Shown in pieces: positions 37,755-49,900 of a stretch of 64,000 bases of DNA. The position numbers were made by a program, and so were the translations under genes. The DNA lies in assembly GCA_016647705.1 (NCBI GenBank), contig CM028333.1:15807743-15871742 (forward strand), given 5' to 3'. Origin of the DNA: Eucommia ulmoides (taxonomy: Eukaryota > Streptophyta > Magnoliopsida > Garryales > Eucommiaceae). The notes under the pieces were generated by a model. It was not told the DNA's origin and searched no databases. It worked only from the letters and a program-made list of their open reading frames with translations. The first letter of the stretch is position 1, and the number at the start of each line of letters is the position of its first letter.

Positions 37755-40057
37755 GTTGATGTGTGGGTTTCGATCGAAAAATAAAAAATAAAATAAAAAA
37801 TAGAGGAAACCGAAAGAGAGAGAGAGGAAGAAGACGACCAACGGCGGTGGCGGTAGTGTGTGTTCGAGGCACCGACGGTGGTTGGGTTGTGTGCATGTGT
37901 GTGTGTCATTTGGTCGGATGGTGTGTGTGTCGTCGGTGGAGTGGGTGTTGCCAGCCTGAGTGTTAGGGAGAGAGAGAAGGTGGGTATCGGATTTGGGTGA
38001 GTGTTCCGTTCGGCATCATGGGTGTTCCGTCTTCGTGGATGTGTGGTGTGATCGGAGCAAGGTCGATCGGCGATGAGTCCTAGAGCAGAAACAGAAAACG
38101 AAGTGAGAGAGAGGGAGTCATCGCTGATGTCATCGTTCGGCGGGGAGTTCGTTCAGTTGATGGTGACTGTGGGGGGTGCGTGTGATCGGCGTTTGGGGTG
38201 TGTGTAATCTGTGACGGTGTGCTTGTGATTGGAGTAGGTCGGTCAGTGGCTGGTTCAAACAGAAACTGAAGCAGAAGCCAAAACAGAAAAGAGAAAAGAA
38301 AGAAGAAAAATGAAGAAAAAAAGGGGGGAAAAAAGAGAAAAATGAGGGAAAATGACACAAACCACCTCACCAAAAATCCAAAAACCCATCTCATGGCTGC
38401 CGAATGATTCGGAAACAGGTGAAATTTCAAATCGATTATTAATTCTCGTTAAATTAAATTTTATTTAGTGATACAATTTCTGTAATCGTAACAATTTCGC
38501 AACGGTTAATTTTAATAACGTTTTTCGTTAAGTTTAGTGTAGTTTATTAAATTAAATTCTAGCATCAAAATTTTGTAACCAGGATAATAAATTTGGGACC
38601 GTTCACAATGATTAGTAACAGAATGAAATTAACCGAATAACAATTTTTACAAATAAAAGGTGGGAAATAGGAAATCACGAAAATTCGGGTTTGCATTGCA
38701 TGGTTCGGTTATTTCTACATAAAATATTAATTTAGGCCCTGTCACTATTAGGTTCGCAAGCACCAGAGTACCAGTAGAGAATAGGCAGTCAAAGTCTTCA
38801 AAAACGGATAATTAGGTGAGTGTACTGTCTTCTTGCCAAACTATATATATATATATATATATATATGAAGAAATATGAGTTTACTTAAACTGTACGATTT
38901 TACAAATAATATGGATCAAACAGGTTTTTGGGTGAGTTGGTAAAATGAATTTTTGGGGTATTGTGTTGGTTTCTAAAAAGAAAGTTGGAAAATGAGTTTC
39001 GTTGGATTTGGTAGTTTTAAAAGAGAGTGGAGAATATCTGGTTTTCTAAAAATGTTTGGTTTTCTAAAAACAAAGGTAGGATAAATGGTTTTTATTGAAA
39101 TCAGTGGTACAAAGGTGGAAAAATGGGTTTTACTGAAATCGGTGGTATTTTTAAAAAGAATGAAAAATGTGATTTTTAAAAATTCTCCCCAAAAGGGGTG
39201 TGGTTTATATTCTCCCCATGAGGGTGTGGATTTTGACGAGGTGGTGTGAAATGTATTTCTTTCCGTAAGGGATGTGAATTTTTAACTATACTGATGATTT
39301 TGACGATACCATAGTTGTTTTCCCCGAAAGGGGTATGGTTTCTCCTCGAAAGGGGTGTGGATTCTTCCCATGGGATGTGGATGTTTCTCTCCGTAAGGAG
39401 TGTAGATTATATTTCTCCCCAGAAGGGGTGTGGATATTTCGTAGGAAGGCATTCCTACGGATGTTACGGTACCGTTGCAACTCCCGATCGTGAGGTTAAA
39501 ACGATCACTATGGCTAGTCAATGAGTGGTGTGGTGTTTTGAGATGTGGTGCTTTACTTATATTTGGTGGTTTATTATATGGTGATTAATATTATTTTATA
39601 CTGGATGAGTTTGAATGGAACTTATATATATTGATTTACTTTCACCGCTTATATTATGATGATTTTTATTAGAAATGTGACGTTTGTCTACTTATACTTG
39701 ATCCATTTAAATATGGTATTATTTAGAATATATTATTATTTTAAAAATATTTTACTAAGAAGGCAGTACACTCGCAAGTGAAATAGCTAGGAGTCGGTCC
39801 CCTACTGGCACTAGGTCAAATCCGGAGGTGTGATTGAGAATGAATATCTTGGGGGTGCTACTTGAGGGGAAACTAAATGAGTGATTTAGGGTCTCGTATT
39901 CATGTTGTTAAATGAATTCTTTTTGTAGGGACTGGTGTCCCTAAATGAGAGAGTATATATACTTATGATTTGTTCTGTGATTGTGTTTTTATTTTGTCGT
40001 CTACATTAAGTTGGATATTCAGGTGATGTCGTGTCGATGTCACGCCGGCCCCACAGT
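37196..40057 (+). repeat. 5' LTR of the gypsy element, missing its last 27 bp
   Basis: It aligns with the 3' LTR from TGTAAGACCCC to CCACAGT. The final GACGGGTG...GTGTGACA of the 3' LTR is absent, so a deletion probably removed the LTR end and the primer-binding site. It contains a (TA)n run at 37699-37751, a hairpin-rich tract at 39183-39440 and GT-rich stretches. Confidence 0.88.
39183..39460 (+). repeat. CCCC...GGGG hairpin tract in the gypsy 5' LTR
   Basis: Units of the form TCTCCCCGAAAGGGGTGTGG with TTATAT spacers recur about eight times with small changes, followed by a larger hairpin GTAGGAAGGCATTCCTAC at 39441-39458. The same tract is in the 3' LTR (46045-46340) and, reversed, in the solo LTR at 61063-61205. 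Confidence 0.8.
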
Positions 40058-41250
40058 AAGTGTTAGTTCTTTCATTACATTAGTTAGTGCATTGACATCA
40101 TGCCTGGTAGGTTGTCTTGTTGGCAGGTGGTGATGTGACAAAATGGTGATATTGCTAGTTGGTAGATTTGAGTGTTGTTGTGTTGTTGATGGTGGTAATG
40201 GGATGGGTGGATTGCAATTGGGAGTGCAAATAGTTGAAAATGTGAGATTTTAATTGAGAAACAACTATATGCGTATGACGTGACGATGAGATAACTCTCA
40301 GTAGCATTTAGTAAGTCGTTATTAAAATACTAGATAGTAAAACAAAACACACTTAAGTTGGAATTTGAAACGACATTTAAAATGAGTATAAAATCGCCTT
40401 CTAGGCAATCTGAAAGTTGTATTAGTTGAAACTAAGGATGTGCGGAAACTGTGATGCTACTAGGAAAAGAATTTAATTTGATAGTACATTATAGACTGAC
40501 GGATAGGTGGAGCAACAATTTGTGGAGTTAGTAAATATACAACGTAATAGAAAATGAAATGTAGAAAGTAGCTGAGAATTGTGGGTTTGAGATGATAGTC
40601 CTTTTGTATGAGTAAGCATGTGTGCGTAAAATTACTTTTCAAAACTAGGGTAAATCAAAGTTTATATATTCGGGGAAGATGTAATTAGTACCCCAATTAG
40701 TTTGACAGTGGGTTTAGGATGTCAGAAAAGTGTTAAAGGAAGGATATCAAAATTCAGTACGCGAGTGTTGGGCACCAGTCAAAACAAGTTCAGGCAGTGG
40801 ATATTGTAGTAGCTAGGGATTTTCCCTAAGTAGTTCTGAGAGCTGTCAGGGTGTTGGTAAGTATGATTAATAATTGTAGTGGTTGTAAAAGAAGTTCCAT
40901 AATTTTAAGAAGGTGAACATTCGGCTCATTAAGTTGGCTAAATATAATTATGTTGATAAAATGCGGGAAATTGGGATTTGGAATTATAACTTTGGGGAGT
41001 TTAAAGGTGGTCTCTATTTAGTAATTAAAAATTTGCTGAATATTGGGAATGTGAGTAAATTAGTTTTCGATTTAGGAAGTCTCTATAGGAGAAGCCTTGT
41101 GACGGCCCTGGGAAACCGGATTGTTACAATAAATTAGACCATTAACTCATGATTGGTGTGGATCTGGTGTTTTTTCTCCATGAAGATCCAATGTTGGTCA
41201 TTCATCGATTAGAATGGATGGTTTGTTAAATTGACTGCAAAAGGACCAGG
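40058..41250 (+). other. Gypsy internal region with no readable domain
   Basis: It lies between the truncated 5' LTR and the first recognisable reverse transcriptase fragment. Gag and protease would be expected here, but no zinc knuckle or protease motif could be read in any frame. It is either deleted or mutated beyond recognition. Confidence 0.5.
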
Positions 41251-43110
41251 GTGTTTTCTAAAATATATTGTTGAGTAAAATATTACCAATTGGAGGTTAG
41301 AGATTGTGACGTAGCAAAAATCAGCGATCTGATTGAGAGTAAAGAAAAGTAAGTAGGGTATCTCCAGATTTTGTGGCTGATGTTGCAAGAAAAACATCGG
41401 TATGCCAAACGCAATAAACATGAGTGTTGGTTGGATCGAGTGGTAAATTTGGGGCATGTGATTTTGAGAAATCATACCTATTTTAAACCATTGGAAGTCG
41501 CAGTTGTGGTGTAATGGGAAGGCTAAAAGTATTACTAGAACTCGAAAACTTTTGGAACTGGTAGTGATTGAAATTGCTTTGATGTTTAGCGACATTACTT
41601 GTATGACAAGATTTATGAGATATGCACCGACCACCAGAGTTGAGAATAGTTGTTTAATCGCAAATGAGCTAAATCTGAGATAGGGGTGTTGATAAAAAAA
41701 TTCAGTCATACCATCTATTAGAAGTCAGGAAAGGCTAATGGTATAGCGAATATTTTGGGTTGGAAATCGATAAATTGATTGTTCATATTAATTTATGGGT
41801 GGAGTTGAGACCCTTGTAAGTATCGTGGGCGGTTGGTAAGATGACAACGCTGTTTGAAATTTTGATCTTGAAACCGGCATTGATTAACCGTATTGTAGAA
41901 ATACAGAAGTTGGATGTCCAGTTAAGAAGGCTTAGCGATGCAGTGGAAATTGACTATGGAGCTGACTAGTGTATCAGAAATGATGAGGAAGTTTTGAGGA
42001 ATGGAAATAAGGTGTGTAGTTTTAATAATGCTAATTGATGGAAGAGATCTTAAAAGAAGTGCATAGAACAATATATGCAATGCCCAGGTAATACTAAACT
42101 ATTGAGATTGCGTGAGTATTAGTATATTAAAATGGCAATGAGAAAGCACAACATTTGTTGTTAGGTGATTTATGTGTTAGTAAAGCTAAGGTTGAGTAGT
42201 AATATCCAGGTGGGTTATTGTAGCCTTGGCTTATTCCAGAAGGAAAAGAGGAGAGTAGCCCCGAGGAATGTTTTCTTGATACGTATGCCAAATATATATA
42301 TATATTGACAGGATTATTCGGTTGCATGAGGCACCGGTTCAATACGAATGTTGAATAAAGTTGGGTTAAGATAACTATTTAAAATTAAAAGTGAAAATTG
42401 GATGTTGAATTATATGTTTGATAAGGAGTAGTGGCTCATGAATTAAACATTTAGCATATGTTGATAAATTGACTTATTTGTATTCAAAACGCTAATGGAT
42501 TATATATATATATATTAAACTCGGTTGATCGGTTATTCGAAATTTTGAATTGGAATTCTGAATCATAAGTGTTGTCGCCGTATTGTGACTTAGATGAAAA
42601 TTGTTATCAAAGCGAAGTAAGTCGCCATTATATGAACAGTTCGTGGAGGAACTCAGAAATGCAGTATTGAATGGTGATAACTTAAATTGGCACGTTGTAA
42701 ATATGGAAAGTTAGGAAGTATTTCCAAATAATAATCCTCAAATGGAGGAACTGTATATGAGAAACTGTAGTACCAAAATGTGATAATTATTTTGACGTTT
42801 CCATATTGCTTTGGGTGTTAAGTTGAGAGTTCGTAACTCTTCTTAATTATAGATCAACGGTCAATCGAGAGGTGCGATTTAGGTATTGGAGGATATGTTG
42901 AGGAGTTGCGTTTGGGAATTTCTGGTAGTGAGGAAGATCATGTGGCTCTAATGGAATGTGTTAGATACCATTTCGGTGATTAAGGTGGTACCGTATAAAG
43001 TGTTGTATGAGAATGATGTATGACTTCAGTCAAATAGACTGAATTGAGATAGGAGAACGGAAAATTATCAAGAATTGGAGACAGCTCGGTGTGATTATTT
43101 TAGAAAACGG
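41251..43110 (+). pseudogene. Ty3-gypsy pol remnant: reverse transcriptase, RNase H, integrase
   Basis: Fragments appear in the proper order. VFSKIYC.VKYYQLEVRDCDV (41251 on) matches the reverse transcriptase block usually read as FSKIDLRSGYHQL; the catalytic Asp position is Tyr. RYAKRNKHECWLDRVV.LGHV follows at about 41385-41465. RHYLYDKIYEICTDHQS (41590-41643) is RNase H. The LINRIVEIQKLDVQLRRL and NDEEVLRNGNKVC pieces (about 41870-42020) belong to the spacer before the integrase zinc finger. YIDRIIRLHEAPV (about 42295-42335) and LEDMLRSCVWEF with PYKVLYEN (about 42885-43015) are integrase. Stops and frameshifts are dense and the segment between the reverse transcriptase boxes is largely missing. 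The polymerase is clearly non-functional. Confidence 0.85.
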
Positions 43111-44052
43111 AGTTGATAAAAAGGAACTCAATTAGATGTATTAATTTATTATTAATTATTAGGCGAAGTCGGCATATGAGGTCACTGAGATCTCATAAGG
43201 AAAGGATAATTTGAATTATTCCGAATAACTTTTGGGAGGTATTGAAAAATTTGTAACTGCGACATAGTTAGGTACTTCGATTAATATTTATGTATGTTTA
43301 AAGCACGAATGGGTAGACGGAAATATAATTGAAGTGTGTGGCTTTGTCAGGGACTTGATTAAATGTGGAGGCATGAAGGAAATTTTTACAAATGACCCGT
43401 TTGAGGTATGTTGACACGTATCTTCGAGATCTGGATGATGGTAATATGTCTAGAACATTTGTATTGAAGATTTGTTCTAGATATTAAGGTTAATGATTTT
43501 AGGCTATTCGTGCTTATGAGATTGGTGGTGAGTATCGTTGGTTTAAATGTTGAATGGATAAGTGTTGGTTATGGAAAAAAAAAATTAATTAAAAATTATT
43601 GTCGGAATTAGATAGGCCCAATCGACTGAGATTACCACGATATTTTAAGCATATATTTTGTTGTTGATCGTTTTTATTTATTTATTTATTTTTTTTTATT
43701 TTTTTTATCAGAGTAGCGTAGCGGGAGCAGTTAGAAACATGTGATTTTTTTTTTTATAGTTGGTGGTCCGTGTTAAGTGTAATCGACCAAGTGCACCCTA
43801 CTTGTTGAGTGTTGGATATAATATCGACCACTGCAAATGGAAATGTGGCATTGAATAGATATAATTTGACGAAAAACTGTTGGTTATAAAATTTGGGCGA
43901 CTTGTGATTATGGGACCCTACATAGGGAACAGTTGTTCTAGAATCACGAGAGACAAACGTGACCATGCGGTGTGAACTTGAAATATTATTGTTTTGACTA
44001 AAATGTTAATTTCCTATTGTTTTCGATGAAAATTTCGAGACGAAATTTCTTT
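43111..44052 (+). other. Gypsy 3' internal region
   Basis: It runs from the end of the integrase remnant to the polypurine tract. It is AT-rich with T-runs near 43675-43765. A chromodomain would be expected here in a chromovirus, but it could not be read with confidence. Confidence 0.4.
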
Positions 44053-44066
44053 TAGGGGAAAAGAGT
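44053..44066 (+). other. Polypurine tract of the gypsy element
   Basis: TAGGGGAAAAGAGT immediately precedes the 3' LTR and follows AATTTCGAGACGAAATTTCT, the usual Del/Tekay arrangement. Confidence 0.75.
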
Positions 44067-44366
44067 TATAAGACCCCGATTTTTGTATACGAATAATTTT
44101 AGTCGCATTTTAAAATATTTCAAAACAATATCAGGGTGGATTGCGATATTAATTGTGAGATTTAAAATTTTAAGGGTCGAATTGTAATTTTCAAATGCAT
44201 TAAAAGTAGAATATGGGTTTCATTAATATCCTAACTAAAATGAAAGGGGGGTTAGTGTAATTACAAAAAAGATATTTTATATCTTTGTGTATATATATAT
44301 ATATGTGATCGTGCGTGTGTCGGGAGAGAAGCCGAAGGATCGAGAAAAACGGAGAGGGAGTCGGTG

Positions 44367-44453
<87 letters not shown>

Positions 44454-46973
44454 TACATATATAGAGATGGAGAGGGAGAAGAAGAATCGAGAAACAAAAA
44501 AAATAGAAAAAAAGAAATGGAGAGAGAGGAGAAACGAAGAGAGAGAGGGCAGTCTGGCGTGGGTTTCGTCGTCATGGTTCGCCGGCGTGACTGTGCGTGT
44601 GTATATATATATAAAAGTGGGTGTGTGGGTTTCAATCGAAAAATAAACAAAAAAAAATCCAGAGGAAACTGAAAGAGAGAGAGGAAGAAGACGACCAACA
44701 GCGGTGGCGGTGGTGTGTGTTCAGTGAGCCAATGGTGGTTGGGTTGTGTGCTTGTGTATGTGTCGTTTGGTCGGATGGTGTGTGTGTCGTCGGTGGAGTG
44801 GGTGTTGCCGACCAGAGTGTTAGAAAGAGAGAGAAGGCGGGTATCGGATTTGGGTGAGTGTTCTGTTCGGCGTCATGGGTGTTCCTTCTTCGTGGATGTG
44901 TGGCGTGATCAGAGCAAGGTCGGTCTGCTGCGAGTCCCAAAGCAGAAACAGAAAATGAAGTGAGAGAGAGGGAGTCGTCGGTGATGTCGTCGTCCGACGG
45001 GGAGTTCGTTCAGTCAACGGTGACTGTGGGGGGGGGGGGGGGTGCGTGTGTTTGACATTTGGGGTGTGTGTAATCTGTGACGTTGTGCTCTTGATTGAAG
45101 TAGGTCGGTCGGTGGCTGGTTCAAACAGAAACTGAAGCAGAAGCCAAAACAGATAAGATAAAAGAAAGAAGAAAAATGAAGAAGAAAAGGGGGAAATAAG
45201 AAAAAAAATGAGGGAAAATGACACAAACCACCCCACCAAAAATCCAAAACCCATCTCGTGGCCGCCCAACGATTTGGAAACAGGTGTAATTTCAAATCGA
45301 TTATTAATTCTCGTTAAATCAAATTTTATTTAGCGATACAATTCCTGTAATCATAACAATTTCGTAACGGTTAATTTTAATAACGTTTTTCGTTAAGTTT
45401 AGTGTAGTTTATTAAATTAAATTCTAGCATCAAAATTTTGTAATCAGGATAATAAATTTGGGACCGTTCACAATGATTAGTAACGGAGTGAAATTAACCG
45501 AATAACAATTTTTACAAATAAAAGGTGGGGAATAGGAAATCACGAAAATTCGAGTCTGCATTGCGTGGTTGGGTTATTTCTATATAAAATATTAATTTAG
45601 GCCCTGTCACTATTAGGTTTGCAGGCACCGGAGTACCAGTAGAGAATAGGCAGCCAAAGTCTTCAAAAACAGATAATCAGGTGAATGTACTGTCTTCTTA
45701 CCAAACTATATATATATATATATATATATATGAAGAAATATGGGTTTACTTAAACTGTACTATTTTACAAATAATATGGATCAAGCAGGTTTTTGAGTGA
45801 GTTGGTAAAATGAATTTTTGGGGTATTGTGTTGGTTTCTAAAAAGAAAGTTGGAAAATGAGTTTCGTTGGATTTGGTGGTTTTAAAAGAGAGTGGAGAAT
45901 ATCTGGTTTTCTAAAAATACTTGGTTTTCTAAAAACAAAGGTGGGATAAATGGTTTTTATTGAAATCGGTGGTACAAAGGTGGAAAAATGGGTTTTACTG
46001 AAATCGGTGGTATTTTTAAAAAGAGTGAATTTTTTTTGAAAATTCTCCCCGAAAGGGGTGTGGTTTATATTCTCCCCATGAGGGGTGTAGATTTTGACGA
46101 GGTGGTGTGAAATGTATTTATTTCGGTAAGAGATGTGGATTTTTAACTATACTGATGATTTTGACGATGCCATAGTTATTTTCCCCGAAAGGGGTGTGGT
46201 TTCTCCTCGAAAGGGGTGTGGATTATACTTCTCCCCGTAAGAGGTGTGGATTCTTCCCATGGGATGTTGATGTTTCTCCTCGTAAGGGATGTGGATTATA
46301 TTTCTCCCCAAAAGGGGTGTGGATATTTCGTAGGAAGGCATTCCTACGGATGTTACGGTACCATTGCAACTCCCGATCATGAGGTTAAAATGATCACTAT
46401 GGCTAACCAGTGAGTGGTGTGGTGTTTTGAGATGTGGTGTTTTACTTATATTTGGTAATTTATTATATGGTGATTGGTATTATTTTATACTGTATAAGTT
46501 TGAATGAAACTTATATATATTGATTTACTTTTACTAATTATATTATGGTGATTTTTATTAGAAATGTGACGTTTATCTACTTATACTTGATTCATTTAAA
46601 TGTGGTATTATTTAGGATGTATTATTATTTTAAAAATATTTTACTAAAAAGGTAGTACACTCGCAAGTGAAATACCTAGGAGTCGGTCCCCTACTGGCAC
46701 TAGGTCAAATCCAGAGGTGCGATAGATAATGAATATCTTGGGGGTGCTCCTTGAAGGGAAACTAAATGAGAGATTTAGGATCTCGTATTCGTGTTGTTAA
46801 ATGAATTCTTTTTGTAGGGATTGGTGTCCCTAAATGAGAGAGTGTATATACTTATGATTTGTTCTGTGATTGCGTTTTTATTTTGTCGTCTACATTAAGT
46901 TGGATATTCAGGTGATGTCGTGTCGATGTCGCGCCAGCTCCACAGTGACGGGTGTCCGGGGTGGGGTGTGACA
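44067..46973 (+). repeat. 3' LTR of the gypsy element
   Basis: Starts TATAAGACCCCG (one change from TGTAAG) and ends GTGTGACA. It is closely similar to the 5' LTR over its length; clear differences are a (TA)n run at 44374-44449 and a 15-G run at 45028-45042, where the 5' LTR has six Gs. The hairpin tract is at 46045-46340. Confidence 0.92.
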
Positions 46974-49900
46974 TGAATACTAAAGAAAATGAAAATAAAA
47001 ATAAAAATAGAAATTTAAAAAGGAAAATTAAAAACAAAAATTAGAATGTTAACATGAGTTTAGAATATAGATTAGTATCTGTTTTGGTGTTTAACATGTC
47101 CATGTACTATCAAACTTGTTAATGTATTATATGAACTTGGCCCATTATTGTAAAACCCTAAAGCTTCCGCTACCGCCTTCCATATTTTCTTGAGACTTTT
47201 GTTGCTACTGTAGGTTTCATCCCCACTCTGATATCCACAATCACCACACCACCGTCATAAGAAAAAAAATGTAATAAACATGCTCAACATTAATATTAAT
47301 GTTAATGAGTTAAAGACAATATATTTTCATCATCTTGCATTTTTTTTATCGGATTATTGAAAATAATTTTTTGAAAGAACAAAGAGAAGAGAACACACCA
47401 ATAAATAAATAAAATAAAATAAAACTAATATAGAAACAAAAATAAAAATTAAAACGAAAACTAATAAAAAATGAAAAACAAAAATAAGAATAGAAATTTG
47501 AAAATAAAAATTAGAATGTTAACATGAGTTTAGAACATAGATTAATACCTATTTTTGTGTTTAACTTGTCCATGTACTATCCAACTTGTTAATGTCTTAC
47601 ATGGGCTTGCCGGACGTGGCCGATTAGCGTAAAATCCTAACCTCCACTCCCCTTATAAATATGTGTATATATCGTTGTATTCTAGTACATCTTTCTTACA
47701 TATCAATATATAATACATTCTTCCATTTCTCAATCATCCTGACATGGTATCAAGAGCAACTCTTTTCTAGACTTGTTCTCTTTAAAATTTTGCTAACCTA
47801 AAGCTTCCACCGCCGCCTTCCTTATTTTCTTGAGACTTTTGTCGTTGCTGTAGGCTTCATCCCTATTCCGGTATCAACAACCACTGTACCACCTCATATA
47901 AAAAAAAATCTAATAAACATGCTCAAAATTAGTATTAACGTTAATAAGTTAAAGACAATATATTTTCATCATCTTGTATTTTTCTCATCGGATTACTAAA
48001 AGCCATTTTTCGAATGAACAAAGAGAAGAAAACATACACACACAAAAAAAATAAAAAAAAATAAACCAATTTTTTTTTAAAAAATAAAAATTAAAACCAA
48101 AACTAATAAAAAAATGAAATTGAAAATAAAAATAAAAATAAAAATAAAAATAAAACTAGAAATTTAAAAACGAAAATAAAAAAGAAAAAATAGAATGTTA
48201 GCATTAGTTTAGAACATAGATTAGTACTTGTTTCAGTGTTTAACTTGTCAATGTATTATCGAACTTGTTAATGTCTTATATGGGCTTGACCCATGTGGCC
48301 TATTAATGTAAAACCCTAACTCCCACTCCTCCTATAAATATGTATATATATCGTTGTATTCTGATACCTCTTTCTTACATATCAATATATGATTCATTCT
48401 TCCATTTCTTAATCATCCTAACATTGTATCAGGATGAAGTCTTTCCTGGACCCATTCTCCTTAAAGTTTCGCAACCCAAAAGCTTCCGCCGTCGCCTTCC
48501 TTATTTTCTTGAGACTTTCATCGCTACTGTAGGCTTCATCCCTACTCTGGTATCCACAACCACCACACCACTGTCATAAGAAAAAGAAATTTAATACACT
48601 TGCTCAACATCAGTATTAAAGTTAATGAGTTAAAGACAATGTATTTTCATCATCTTGTATTTTTCTCATCGGATTATTGAAAATAAGTTTTCGAATCAAC
48701 AAAGAGAATAAAACACACCAAAAAAAAAAAAAAAATGAATCTAAATTTAGAAACAGAAAAAAGAATAAAAATGAAAACTAAAACAAAATTAAAACAAAAT
48801 TAAAACAAAAATAAAAATAAAAATTTAAAAACGAAAAAACAAAAACAAAAATTAGAATGTTAACAAGAGTTTAGAATATAGATTAATACCTGTTTTGGTG
48901 TTTAACTTATCCATGTACTATCATACTTGTTAATGTATTATATGGGTTTGGCCCACGTGGACCATTAATGTAAAATTCTAACCTTCACTCTCTTTATAAA
49001 TATGTGTATATATCGTTGTATTCTCGTATCTCTTTCTTACATATTAATATATGATTCATTTTTCTATTTCTCAATCATCTTAACATAATATCAAGAGCAA
49101 ATCGTTCTTAGACCTGTTCTACATAAATTTTTGCTAACCTAAAGCATCCACCGCCGCCTTCCTTATTTTCTCGAGACTTTTGTCGTGACTGTGAGCTTCA
49201 TCCGTACTCCGGTATCAACAACCACCATACCACCACATACAAAACAAAAAACTCTAATAAAAATGCTCAACATTAGTATTAATGTTAATGAGTTAAAGAC
49301 AATATATTTTGATCATCTTGTATATTTCTCATCGGAATATTGAAATTAATTTTTCGAATGAACAAAGAGAAGAAAACACACCAAAAAATAAAAAATAAAT
49401 CTAAATTTGCAAAATAAAATAAAAATTAAACCAAAAAGTAATAAAAAAGGAAAACAAAAATAAAAACAAAAATTTAAAAATGAAAATAAAAAACAAAAAT
49501 TAGAAAGTTAACATGAGTTTAGAACATAGATTAGTACCTGTTTTGGTGTTTAACTTGTCCATGTAGTTTCAAACTTGTTAATGTATTATATAAGTTTGGC
49601 CCACGTGACCCATTAGTGTAAAACTCTAACCCCCACTCCCCCTATAAATATGTGTATATATCGTTGTATTATGGTACCTCTTCCTTACATATCCGTATAT
49701 GATTCATTTTTCCACTTCTCAATCATCTTAACATGGTATCAAGAGCAAGTCTTTCATAAACCTTGTCTCTTTAAATTTTTGCAACCCTAAAACTTCTGCC
49801 GCTGCTTTTTTTATTTTCTCGAGACGTTCGTCGTTACTGTAGGCTTCATCCCTACTCCGATATCAACAACCATCTTACCACCGTATAAGAAAAAACAAAT

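Larger units (their letters stand above)
37196..46973 (+). mobile_element. Ty3-gypsy element (Tekay/Del-like) with long LTRs and decayed pol, nested in the array
   Basis: The element starts TGTAAGACCCCG and ends GGGGTGTGACA, and is flanked by a perfect TGAAT duplication (37191-37195 and 46974-46978). Two long LTRs (about 2.86 and 2.91 kb) enclose about 4 kb. The internal part retains mutated reverse transcriptase, RNase H and integrase pieces in gypsy order. A motif AATTTCGAGACGAAATTTCT precedes a polypurine tract at 44053-44066, as in plant Del/Tekay chromoviruses. Gag, protease and the primer site are not recognisable. Confidence 0.9.

Noticed and set aside
37497..38430. Overlapping open frames rich in Ile-Tyr, Ser, Thr-His or Arg-Glu
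   Set aside because: They translate TA, AG and GT microsatellites inside the gypsy LTR; the frames are compositional. The same holds for 44261-45295 and 62258-62994.
41209..41709. 166-codon minus-strand open frame, hydrophobic
   Set aside because: The plus strand carries gypsy reverse transcriptase and RNase H motifs over the same bases, so this is an antisense shadow.
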